From IMG/VR virus record IMGVR_UViG_3300025770_000059, positions 1-33,481 of that record: a stretch of DNA of 33,481 nt. One strand, written 5' to 3'. Source of the DNA: a virus. The translations under genes and the position numbers were made by a program. The first letter of the stretch is position 1. Each line of letters starts with the position of its first letter. Below the pieces are notes generated by a model. That model worked only from the letters and a program-made list of their open reading frames with translations, did no database searches and had not been told where the DNA came from. Shown here piece after piece: positions 5,879 through 15,000 of the stretch.

Positions 5879-8800
5879 ATGGGCCGCAAGCCTGACATTC
5901 AGCGATTGCTGTTCCGTTATGCGGATCTGAACCCTCCGTTGGGGTATCCGGGTGGGTCTTGTCATTTACAAGACCGCATCCGACAAGAGGTATCCAACAA
6001 ACGGAACCAAAACCTCTTGCTTGATCATCACTTGTCGGGTGGTGACAAGAAACCGAATGATCGCTATGAGCGGGCCATCTACGATTCGATAGATGAAGGT
6101 CCGGTGAAGGGCACGTCATTTCGTCGTGTGTTGGTCAGTGAGCACGCGCAGTATCGAATGGATCAGCGAGGTATCACGGTACCGGATCTTCGGTCAGCGT
6201 TGCGGGCTTTTCAGAAGGATTGGGGAAAGGAACGAAGTCGGGGGATCACGTCACTGACTCGACTGCTTCAACAGCCGAATGAGTTTCATTACGACTACGA
6301 CGGCATTCGTTTTTTCATGCGTCCTCTCAAGCTGTGGACACCCAAAGACAAGAAAGTAGATGTATGGATTCGGACTTTGTACGATCCAAGTGCGAGTCCA
6401 CCACGCCCTGTTGCACCTGATGAGTGTAAGAACTTCCCTGGTTGGTCGAAAGAGTACCCGGAGCACGGTTTTGATCGGCTATTTCCGAAACGGGTGGCGC
6501 AAAGGTTTGCGGATCTAGCACCGCCTCTCGGATTTCCGGGGGGTTCCTGCCATCTGATTGAACGTGTTCATGATGAGGTGAACAACCCTCGTCTTCGAGA
6601 TCGATTAGTCGATTCCGTGGAGGAGGGTCAGTCTCTCTCCAATGCTGATGCGTCCAAGGTGTACTCACCGGAAAGGGAGAGAGGCGTTTCGGGCAAGCGG
6701 CTCAATAAGATCATTCTTACTTCGCATGTTCAATATCGGATGGACTTGCGAGGGATCACGGTCCCTGAGATTCGTTTAGCCCTCAAGCAGTTTGCCAAGG
6801 CGTACCTTGATGAACGGTCCCGCAAGAGCTTGCAAGCTCGTTGGTGGGATGAGGCAATGGCATGGGGCGAGGAGATCAAATGGGAAGCCCCTATGGGGCT
6901 TGTGGTTGTTTTCACGTTGCCGTCGCAGGATACTGCCAACATCATCACAGCTTATTGGCCCGGTCAGTCAGACCCTCGGCCCAGAGATGAGACGGAATGT
7001 GGGTTTCCTTCTGCGGGTCGGGTTTCTGCTTTGAAGATGGCACCGGTTCCTGGTGTTCAGACGTTTGTTACCGAGAAGTCTCAGAAAGGCTTGCCCACGG
7101 ATAGTGATCGTGAGAAACAAGTTGTTTTGCCTCCGGGATCCGCAACACCGGGCGGTGAGGGGCGTGAGATCGGGAAGTTTGAGTTCAACACTCCTGATGC
7201 TGATTCCGACATCAAGCCTCGGACATTAGGCATCCCTGGAGAGGAGTATGGGCATCCGTCGAACGATACTTACAACACGGTGAGTCGTCGAACGATGACG
7301 GCTGGAAGCCCTTTGGTTTCGGAACCTGCTTATGGGGAGTCTGATGCAGCCCTTCCTCGTGGTGAGGAGGATGAAAAGACGGCATATGCAAAAGGTGACA
7401 TTCGACCTTCTGGTACCCCAGGAGGTCAGGGGGGCGTCCCTCAACGAGAACAAGAGGTTGCTGAAAAACGTAAGCGTAAGCGCCGTCATGAACAGAATCG
7501 AGGGAGGGATAATCAGAAAGCCCTCAAGCGTTACCATGCCAAGTACAAGAAAAAACGTCAGATGGTGGAGCGCAAAGATAAATATCGTCAAAATCCTCGG
7601 AGATACAGACGCAAAACTCCACAAGAGTATGAGCGCCCGGACAAGACGGCGGTGGTGCAGCGGTACGCGACCCGTCTCTGGTATCACGGCTCCCCGAAGC
7701 GGTTTGAGGGCTTCAAGACCTACGAGGGTCACACCTTCGGCAAGGGTCCGTCCGAGGTGCCTTTGTTCTTCAGTCCCTCCAAGTCCTTCGCCAAGATGTA
7801 CGCCACGGGTCCAGAGGGGACGATCTACGCCGCCCGGTTGAAGTGGCGGAAGGTCTTTGACGGTGCAGACCTGTACCGGGAATCTCGGTACTGGCCCCCG
7901 GAGTATGAAGACCTGACTCCAGAGGGCAAGGCCCTGTACGACGATCTCGCTGACGGCAAGGTGTTCCCCGGTGTAGACGAGGACGACCTGCTTGACGGCT
8001 ACCCGAGCCTGTGGGCACAGGTTCTCCGCATGGACTACGACATCATCGAGGATGCAGCGTTCAAGTGGTGGCTCAAGAAAAACGGCTACGACGCCGCCTA
8101 CGTCACGGGTGATGGGGTGCAGAACGTCTTTGTGGTCTCTCCGAGTCAGGTCGAGATCGTTGAGGTCGAGGGGCGCTGGGACAAGAAGGCTGGTGACGTG
8201 ATGCTGTACGACCAGCACAACCCAGCGAACAACGAGATCAAGCAACCCGGTAAGGATGTGAACTACCGGGCAGAGGGTCCGACGACCTACTCCACGGAAC
8301 CCGACGAGAAGCAAGGCATTGTGCCTGGGGGTCGTGTGCCGAGCCGTCAGTTGGACAACGCTCCTCCTGCATCGAGCCGTGTGATTCCAGACTCCATGAA
8401 GCAGACCTTGGAGGATAGCTACACGAAGGCGGCAGCAGCTACCATTCCGACAATCCTCGATAACTGCGGTCCTGCTGTTACAGACCGCTCCAAGGGGATC
8501 AAAGTCAAACGTAAGCGGCTTTCTCCTAGCGGGATGTCTACATGGTCCGTTCAAGGGTCCAGTGGGGAAGTGTACACGGTTCGTGTCAAACCAATCCGCA
8601 AGAACAAACGGTATAAAATCATCTCCAAGATGCCTGTCAAGGTGTCGTGCTCGTGTCAGTTCTGGAGATGGCAAGGGCCAGAGCATTGGGGAAAGACCAA
8701 CGATTTCTTGTACGGAAAGCCTCGCGGCACGGCCTCTGTTCCGGTTATTCGAGATCCCCTCGGAGAACACTGGGCCTGTAAACACCTCATAGCGGTCTTG

Positions 8801-10099
8801 CAGTACGTCAATAAATGGCGTTTCGCTGCCGATGCCGAGTGGTCGTATGAAGGGCCTTTCGCTCCTTTACCTGACGAGGGCCGGGTCGCTGCTCGGTACT
8901 TGGAGGCCAAGCGTCAACTTTGGTGGCATGGCACGTCTGGGAAGAACTTGCGAAGCGTCTTGAAGCAGGGGTTGATTCCGACCGGGGATCTGGTCTTCGA
9001 TGTCGAGGTGGACCCCGACCGGGCTGGTGGGCGATCCATCAAGACCTTTGGAGGCATCTACTTCTCGTCTCAGTGGTTCACCGCGTACTCCTCTGCGGGG
9101 GGCGCGAATCGGAAGTCATTCGGAGTCATTTCGGGTCCAACGCCGTACTCTAGGGTCATCATTGGAGCCACGCTCGACAACCGCTCTCCCGGCATCATGC
9201 TCGATGAGGATGACATGCTGGGAGGGGTTGAGCGTCTGATGGGGCGGGCCTTCGATGACGTGTCCCGTAAGGTACGGCTTCCTGAAGATTTGGTGGATCG
9301 GTGGTCAGGGGGTGTGAAGGCAGGGTTCTACGGTAAGAGTCACCGCTTCTTGTTGGAGGATGCTGACTACGGCGACCTGCCTGCGAAGTACCTTGATCAT
9401 ATGGCGTCGAAGTACCCGAAGTTGGAAGGTCGGGTGAAGCGTCAACGGGGAGCATTGGAGTCCGCTATTCGGGATATGTTGGCGGGCTACTCGGTTCATC
9501 TTCTTGAGGTTTGGTATCACCGCTACAAGGATGACCAGACCAAGAAGATTCAGGGGTACATCGAAAGTGCTGGTCGTAGGGGTTCACCGGATCTGGTTCG
9601 TCAGCATGAAGACGAGTTGAAGCAGCACTTGGCCGACGAGCGGGAGGTCAAAGGGTCATTCCAGTTGCTCCAGAAGGCTACCAACCGTGTTGGCCAGATG
9701 ATGCGTGAAGCGACCGAGATGCCCGAGGGTGCTTGGAGGCACAACATTCGAGTCATGCGTCCGGTGACCTACCGAGGCAAGGACCGAATTCTGATGGTTG
9801 CTTCTATCACGGATAGGGACTCACAGGTCTGGAAGGATGCGGGTCACTTCTCATCCACCGCTGACATCATCTTCCACTACGGGGCGCAGCAGCGTAAGCC
9901 GTTCATCGACAAGTACGAGGATCGGGTGGGCGGCATCGCTCGTGTGCTCGATGCTTCGGGCAAGGTGCTGGAGATCATCGACAAGCGGGGACAGTTGGAG
10001 GAGCGTGGTTGGCCTACGGACCTCTGGGGTCCTGCTCCACAAGCCTACCGGGACGTTGCGGCTTCTGCTCTCACAACGGATTCTCCCTTCCGCCGTTAG
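5879..10099 (+). CDS. Multidomain effector-like protein with two ADP-ribosyltransferase-like domains
   Basis: 1406 residues; AGGAG lies four bases before the ATG. A ~196-residue module occurs twice: R13 (RYADLNPPLGYPGGSCHL) and R209 (RFADLAPPLGFPGGSCHL), each followed by S-x-H-x-Q-Y-R-M-D-x-R-G-I-T (H89, H283), which resembles DUF4258/RelE-like toxin folds. A very basic linker covers ~529-590. Domain at ~598-770: WYHGSP (H603), FFSPSKSFAKMYA and GYDAAYVTGDGVQNVFVV, the pattern of phage/PolyVal ADP-ribosyltransferases; the usual catalytic Glu position reads Gln748/Asn749. A SWIM-like zinc site follows (C924, C926, C967, H969). A second transferase-like domain starts at WWHGTSGKNL (H1017), then GGIYFS and MRPVTYRGKDRIL (~1293). 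T4 packages ADP-ribosyltransferases and ejects them with its DNA; this protein could act likewise on host proteins or nucleic acid. Substrate and activity are unknown. Base composition shifts along the gene, suggesting assembly from separate sources. Confidence 0.55.
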   Translation: MGRKPDIQRLLFRYADLNPPLGYPGGSCHLQDRIRQEVSNKRNQNLLLDHHLSGGDKKPNDRYERAIYDSIDEGPVKGTSFRRVLVSEHAQYRMDQRGITVPDLRSALRAFQKDWGKERSRGITSLTRLLQQPNEFHYDYDGIRFFMRPLKLWTPKDKKVDVWIRTLYDPSASPPRPVAPDECKNFPGWSKEYPEHGFDRLFPKRVAQRFADLAPPLGFPGGSCHLIERVHDEVNNPRLRDRLVDSVEEGQSLSNADASKVYSPERERGVSGKRLNKIILTSHVQYRMDLRGITVPEIRLALKQFAKAYLDERSRKSLQARWWDEAMAWGEEIKWEAPMGLVVVFTLPSQDTANIITAYWPGQSDPRPRDETECGFPSAGRVSALKMAPVPGVQTFVTEKSQKGLPTDSDREKQVVLPPGSATPGGEGREIGKFEFNTPDADSDIKPRTLGIPGEEYGHPSNDTYNTVSRRTMTAGSPLVSEPAYGESDAALPRGEEDEKTAYAKGDIRPSGTPGGQGGVPQREQEVAEKRKRKRRHEQNRGRDNQKALKRYHAKYKKKRQMVERKDKYRQNPRRYRRKTPQEYERPDKTAVVQRYATRLWYHGSPKRFEGFKTYEGHTFGKGPSEVPLFFSPSKSFAKMYATGPEGTIYAARLKWRKVFDGADLYRESRYWPPEYEDLTPEGKALYDDLADGKVFPGVDEDDLLDGYPSLWAQVLRMDYDIIEDAAFKWWLKKNGYDAAYVTGDGVQNVFVVSPSQVEIVEVEGRWDKKAGDVMLYDQHNPANNEIKQPGKDVNYRAEGPTTYSTEPDEKQGIVPGGRVPSRQLDNAPPASSRVIPDSMKQTLEDSYTKAAAATIPTILDNCGPAVTDRSKGIKVKRKRLSPSGMSTWSVQGSSGEVYTVRVKPIRKNKRYKIISKMPVKVSCSCQFWRWQGPEHWGKTNDFLYGKPRGTASVPVIRDPLGEHWACKHLIAVLQYVNKWRFAADAEWSYEGPFAPLPDEGRVAARYLEAKRQLWWHGTSGKNLRSVLKQGLIPTGDLVFDVEVDPDRAGGRSIKTFGGIYFSSQWFTAYSSAGGANRKSFGVISGPTPYSRVIIGATLDNRSPGIMLDEDDMLGGVERLMGRAFDDVSRKVRLPEDLVDRWSGGVKAGFYGKSHRFLLEDADYGDLPAKYLDHMASKYPKLEGRVKRQRGALESAIRDMLAGYSVHLLEVWYHRYKDDQTKKIQGYIESAGRRGSPDLVRQHEDELKQHLADEREVKGSFQLLQKATNRVGQMMREATEMPEGAWRHNIRVMRPVTYRGKDRILMVASITDRDSQVWKDAGHFSSTADIIFHYGAQQRKPFIDKYEDRVGGIARVLDASGKVLEIIDKRGQLEERGWPTDLWGPAPQAYRDVAASALTTDSPFRR

Positions 10100-10108
10100 C
10101 CTGCCTAT
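10095..10108 (+). promoter_or_regulatory. Recurrent 14-base element, candidate phage promoter
   Basis: GTTAGCCTGCCTAT; its TAG is the stop codon (10097-10099) of the upstream gene. It is 48 bases before the ATG at 10157. An imperfect hairpin (GGTGGGTA with TACCCGCACC) lies between it and the ribosome site. Confidence 0.48.
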
Positions 10109-10156
10109 GACCCTTTGGTGGGTAGGGCGTACCCGCACCCTCGGAGGAGCCTTCGC

Positions 10157-12040
10157 ATGGCAGCACAGATCCGAAGCAGCATCCCCGCAAAACCCACGGT
10201 GGATAATGCTAGTCGCGATGACCTCACCATCGGTGATGTCATCACCTTGGAAGCGGTGCCTCCCGCAGTCGGGGCGACTTTTCAGTGGACTCTTGTTTTC
10301 GTGCCAGAGGGTAGCGCGGCAGTTCTGACGCCTCCGGCGGCAGCGACCACTTCTGGCCCGGTAGATTTCACTGCCGATCTTGTTGGGCCTTATTTGGCTC
10401 GGCTTGTAGTGGATGCGGGTCTACCTACTGAGAGCACTCAGTACGTTCGACTCCGTGCGCTGACGACGTTGCTCAATCTCAAGCTGGTCGCAGCCGGTGA
10501 GCGTCGAGATTCCACAGGTATCATCCCGGTCGATGTGGACATTGAGGGGTGGGCCAACGAACAGAATGAGAACCTGTTGGCGTTGGAGGCTGCTATAGGG
10601 GCGGCTACGGCACCCTTGTCGATTGTGTTGACGGTTGGTAACACTACGGGCGGCACAGACATCGAGGTCACTACGGGTGACTCTATCGTGGGTCAGACGA
10701 GCCTGACGATGAGTGCTTCGGCGGGCAACGTAGACCTCACCGCTACGGGCGCGGGAGCAGACATTGTGCTCAACCCTGACGCTGCCGGTGCGGTAGTAGT
10801 CAACGGCAAGCTGACCGTTACGGGACTCATCGATCCTACGGGACTCATTCTCACTGAGGCTGGGATCCCTGCAACGACCTCTAGCGAAGGTTCGTTGTTC
10901 GTGGCCAACGGGTCTACGACTGGATTGGAAGACAACGACCTTTATTATGTGAAGGGTTCACAGGTCTTGTCGGGTATCGGGGCGTATATCAACTTGAGTG
11001 CCACGACTGGGATTTCGCAGATGCTTCTGATCCCGGAGCAGTTGGAGGGCGATGGTATAGGTAACATCACTGGGGCAACAATCTTTTTGTTCGACCCGAA
11101 TAACCTTGTGAGCATACCTTCGGATGGCGCTGCTCTGGTTCTAAACAGCGGCTCTCTTACCGAAACGTATACCTTCCGCACAGTTCCAACCGTGGCCTTC
11201 GATGTTGAGATCGGCACGAATGTGCGAGAGACCTCTGAAAACCTTGCGGCTGCGATAAATACCGACAGTGATCCCTCAGACGGGTGGGTTGCTCGCTATT
11301 CGTTTGGGGCGTTTACGCGCCTTCACACCAGCAACATCAATCGAGGCTGTGTTGTTTTGATTGCGGCTCGGAAAAGCGTCGGAACACACCGGATGTACGG
11401 TGATGAGGCTGGCGGTTCTTTTGGTGCGTCCAAACCAGAACGGGCGCAGTTTACCCCGACGGATTGGGGGTATCAATTCGGCATTGCTACGAACGCAGCG
11501 CCCTTGCCTTTAGCTGATCCAGGGACCGATAACTTCGGCTATCGACAGACAGGTTTGCTCCAGCTTGGGGATGGTCAGCTTCGGTGTACTTTGTCTCCTC
11601 CAGGGACTTACTTGTTTCGGGCATTTATCCCGACAAATTCAAGTCGTTGGTATCGAATCGCCCCCACTTGTCAGAGTTACCAAGTGGATGTGCCTCCTGG
11701 TCCCAACACGACAGTTACTCAACGAGGATGGGCACCGTGTGGTGGTCGTATCTCCGTAATCCGGGTGTTCATGCAGACGGTGAACACACAAGGAAACTAC
11801 ACCGTGGTCTTCTCCAAGGTCACGGGCACGTCTCCCGGCACTCTCCTGACTACCGCTAACTTCGACATGAACACGTTGGTTGCAGCGACAGTTACCGATC
11901 TTCCCGTGACAACTTTCATCACGCGGCAATACTTCGATCAAGGAGATCAGTGGTCAGTGGAGTTCACTTCTGATGATCTCAATTTTGATGGTGAGAGCAT
12001 TTACTTTGAGATTCTGTTCGATCCCGAGGAGATTCAGTGA
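10157..12040 (+). CDS. Tail fibre-type protein
   Basis: 627 residues. The ATG at 10157 is chosen over an upstream GTG at 10115 because GGAGG (10143-10147) lies nine bases before it. Residues ~15-145 (SRDDLTIGDVITLEAV, QYVRLRALTTLLNLKLVAAGE, GWANEQNENLLALE) are paralogous to the start of the next, giant gene, so this is probably a shared virion-attachment domain with an Ig-like part. The middle carries a module common in phage fibres (GKLTVTGLIDPTGLILTEAG, then DNDLYYVKG). A small domain around nt 11090-11290 follows, and a beta-rich C-terminus of ~190 residues may be the receptor-facing end. No enzymatic motif was found. Its stop codon overlaps the start of a 16-codon mini-ORF. Fibre role is inferred from composition and context. 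Confidence 0.6.
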   Translation: MAAQIRSSIPAKPTVDNASRDDLTIGDVITLEAVPPAVGATFQWTLVFVPEGSAAVLTPPAAATTSGPVDFTADLVGPYLARLVVDAGLPTESTQYVRLRALTTLLNLKLVAAGERRDSTGIIPVDVDIEGWANEQNENLLALEAAIGAATAPLSIVLTVGNTTGGTDIEVTTGDSIVGQTSLTMSASAGNVDLTATGAGADIVLNPDAAGAVVVNGKLTVTGLIDPTGLILTEAGIPATTSSEGSLFVANGSTTGLEDNDLYYVKGSQVLSGIGAYINLSATTGISQMLLIPEQLEGDGIGNITGATIFLFDPNNLVSIPSDGAALVLNSGSLTETYTFRTVPTVAFDVEIGTNVRETSENLAAAINTDSDPSDGWVARYSFGAFTRLHTSNINRGCVVLIAARKSVGTHRMYGDEAGGSFGASKPERAQFTPTDWGYQFGIATNAAPLPLADPGTDNFGYRQTGLLQLGDGQLRCTLSPPGTYLFRAFIPTNSSRWYRIAPTCQSYQVDVPPGPNTTVTQRGWAPCGGRISVIRVFMQTVNTQGNYTVVFSKVTGTSPGTLLTTANFDMNTLVAATVTDLPVTTFITRQYFDQGDQWSVEFTSDDLNFDGESIYFEILFDPEEIQ

Positions 12041-12090
12041 TGGATGCCCTTACTTTGTCTATCCGGCCTTTTAGGTGGGAGTCTAACTGA
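12040..12090 (+). CDS. 16-residue mini-ORF chaining two fibre genes
   Basis: MDALTLSIRPFRWESN. Its ATG overlaps the upstream stop (TGATG, 12038-12042) and its own TGA overlaps the ATG of the giant gene (TGATG, 12088-12092). AGGAG (12027-12031) sits eight bases before its ATG. Ribosomes could pass from one fibre gene to the next through it. It may be a coupling device rather than a functional peptide; the downstream gene also has its own AGGTGGGAG (12073-12081). Confidence 0.42.
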   Translation: MDALTLSIRPFRWESN

Positions 12091-15000
12091 TGGCGACGGC
12101 AAGTATTCTCAGTCGGGTCACCGCACCTGTTGTCAAGATCGACCGCATCGGGATCAGCCGTGATGATCTTACGATCAACGATGTTGTCGAACTTGAGTCG
12201 GTAAACGTCGGCACGGCTTATCAGTGGAATATCGCTTTCAAGCCCGAGGACCAGTTAGGCACCCCTTCAACGGCGGTGTTCACCTCGACGGGCACAGAAC
12301 AGGCGATCATCCAGAACCCCGGCACGTTCACTGTTGACCTTGATGGGCCTTACCTGCTTCGGTTGGCTTACACGACTCCCCAGATCACGCTGAACACGGT
12401 CCTCACGGCGGGCGTCACGTTCACCATCAATGGGATCCTCCTGACGGCGGTGGCGGGCGCTCGGACTCCAGGTAGCGATGATTTCTCCGTTGCCAGCGGA
12501 ACCGCTGCGGGCATCGTCGCGGACATCGTGGCTGCGATCAACGACCCGCTCAATAGTTTTGTTGCCGCGAACCTCGCAGGAACGGATTCTTCTCCCAGCG
12601 TGGTCATCAGCCCGACGCTGGCGACCGTTCCTACGGGCGAGACGATTGGCATCTTTTATTCAGGAACCGCCTCAGATGTGACTATCGGGGATCTCGTCAC
12701 AGAGCAGTACGTCCGACTCCGTGCCTTGACGGCCTTCGGTGATCTCAAGCTGGTCGCAGCCGGTGAGCGGTACGACACTCTTCGGGTTCCGGTAGACGCG
12801 GAGCCTGACGGTTGGGCCGACAACCAGAATTACAACCTCAATCAGCTTCTTTCTCTCATTAGTTCCAACACACTCTCGACTGGAGTGGTCACTGTTGACC
12901 CGATCAACGGTGACTTCCAGACCATCCAAGCGGCGATGGATTACGCCAACGCACAGACACCCACGCTGGCCCAACAGTGGGTTGTGTTGGTTCGCCCCGG
13001 CATCTATGTCGAGGATTTGACCTTCTACCCGTGGGTTCATCTGTTCGGTTGGCCCGGTGGAGAGAAAACTCCGTTGGTCAAAGTGCAGAACGACACGGTG
13101 GCATCGCACAGTATTGCGTTGCCGGGTGTAGGCACCTCGTTGGTGCTCTGTGACATCTACTTTGAGCAGCCGGTCGTTTCCCCTAACCCAGCCTTTCTAC
13201 AGGTTGGTGTGGGGGATGTGCAGGTGTTCCGTTGCACTTTGGAGGCACAGGGCAACACAGGTGAGGTTTGGTCTACCTCTGGTCCTACCACCTTCACGCG
13301 GTGTACGATCAATGGGAACGGTGTCAACCCAACTGACTATGCCCTTCGAGTCTCCTCTGGGTCGTTCACGATCTTGGACCACACTACAGTCTTGGGTCAA
13401 TCATGCTTGATTTTGGAGGAGGGTGCGGGGATCTATGTGAGAGATTCCCGGTTCTCTGCCAGCGGCACATATGCGTTAAACAGCCTTGGTTACAACGCAT
13501 CGCTTAACTACACCCTCGTTACAGGGTTGATTGCGGGCAACCCTGCTGGAACCGGAACGGCAGGCGATTTGATCTTCACGATCAAATGGTGCGAGATTGG
13601 TAATCTGGCCATTGATGGTCAGAACGTGGTTGGTTCAGCGCGGGCCGATCTCGGAGCGACCTCTCATGGCACGCTTACTAATATCAATGGTGCTCTACTT
13701 TCTGCTACGGTTCCAGCAGACACCATTTTGTATGATCCTACGGTTTCGGGCCTCTCAGCGACCAATGTGCAGGATGCCATTGACGAGGTGTACGCTTACG
13801 CACAGCTTGTTCGCACGTTGGATGATGCGTATGACGGCGGCATCGTCGGTACGGGTTCGGGTCGGACCATCATCGCTGACCAAGGCGCTGTTCAGATCGT
13901 AGATGCTGCGGCTCCCTCTGACCCTATTCCTCCAGGGAACACTGACGGGAACTTGGAAGTCGTGGGGTCCGTCAAGCTAGGGGCTTTGACCAAACCTGAG
14001 ATCACGGTTGATCCCAACCCGTTTGACAACGGGCCAACGATCCTCCTCGGCAAAGAAATCTGGGCCAATGACGCCCCGTTCGGGAGCACCGCGCTGATCC
14101 TCGGTGACGCGAGCGGGAACCCCACCTTTCACAACTACAACCTCCGTGTCGGGACCAAGGAAGCAGACGGAGGGAATCAAGTCGGTTCCGTATTCGTGCG
14201 GGCAGGTGACTCGCTCACCACTATCGACGCTGGAGCGGTGTACCTCCAAGGCGGCACGGCTACAGATGCAGGCGGTGGTGTAGGCGGTGACATCATCGTG
14301 GTCCCTGGTGAGACAGCGGCGGGTGGCGCACGGGCAATGGTCCTGGCCAATCCTCTTACGGCAACGTCCGCCACATTGACGGCGGCGGGAGCCTTCTCGG
14401 GTGCGGCGGTCGCAGGCACGCTCACTCTAGGCACAGAGACAGGTGCTATCACCGTCACCTTTGTTGGCGGCGAAGTTCTGGCAGCGGTCCATGCACTGTT
14501 TGACGCGACAGGCATCGTCACGGCAGCCGGTGATCCCATCGTCCTCACGACGGTGATGAAGGGTGGCACAGCCGAAGCATTCTTTCTGAATGAAACCCCG
14601 GCAGGAGTGGACGCCGCTCTCGGCACCTTCTCCGGGCAAGCGATGGTATCAGGCACTTGGCCGGATACTGTAGAGCTTGGAGCTTCCGCGCCGGGGACTT
14701 TTATCGTTGGCGTGAACGCTGCGAACCCGATGCTGTACGACACAGCCACAGGCAAACTCACCGTCCCTGGTCTGATTGATCCCACAGGCGTCATATTCGA
14801 CGAGGCGGGACAGCCTGCCACGGGAGCCGCCAAGGGAGCGGTCTTCGTTTCAGATGGTTCGGTTGGAGTCCAAAACGACCTCTACTACACGGATCAGGCA
14901 GGGGCGCTGGTCAACCTCTCTGCGGCAGCGGCGGGCGTGACGAATCATGCAGCCCTCACCAACCTCTCTTGGCTACTCTCGGCACACATCGGTGCCAATG

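Noticed and set aside
7226-8785. 519-codon open frame on the - strand
   Set aside because: It is antisense to the effector-like gene, with no recognisable motif. The + frame shows clear domains across the whole stretch.
10115-10156. Upstream GTG start for the 627-residue fibre
   Set aside because: It has no ribosome site, whereas the ATG at 10157 has GGAGG at nine bases.
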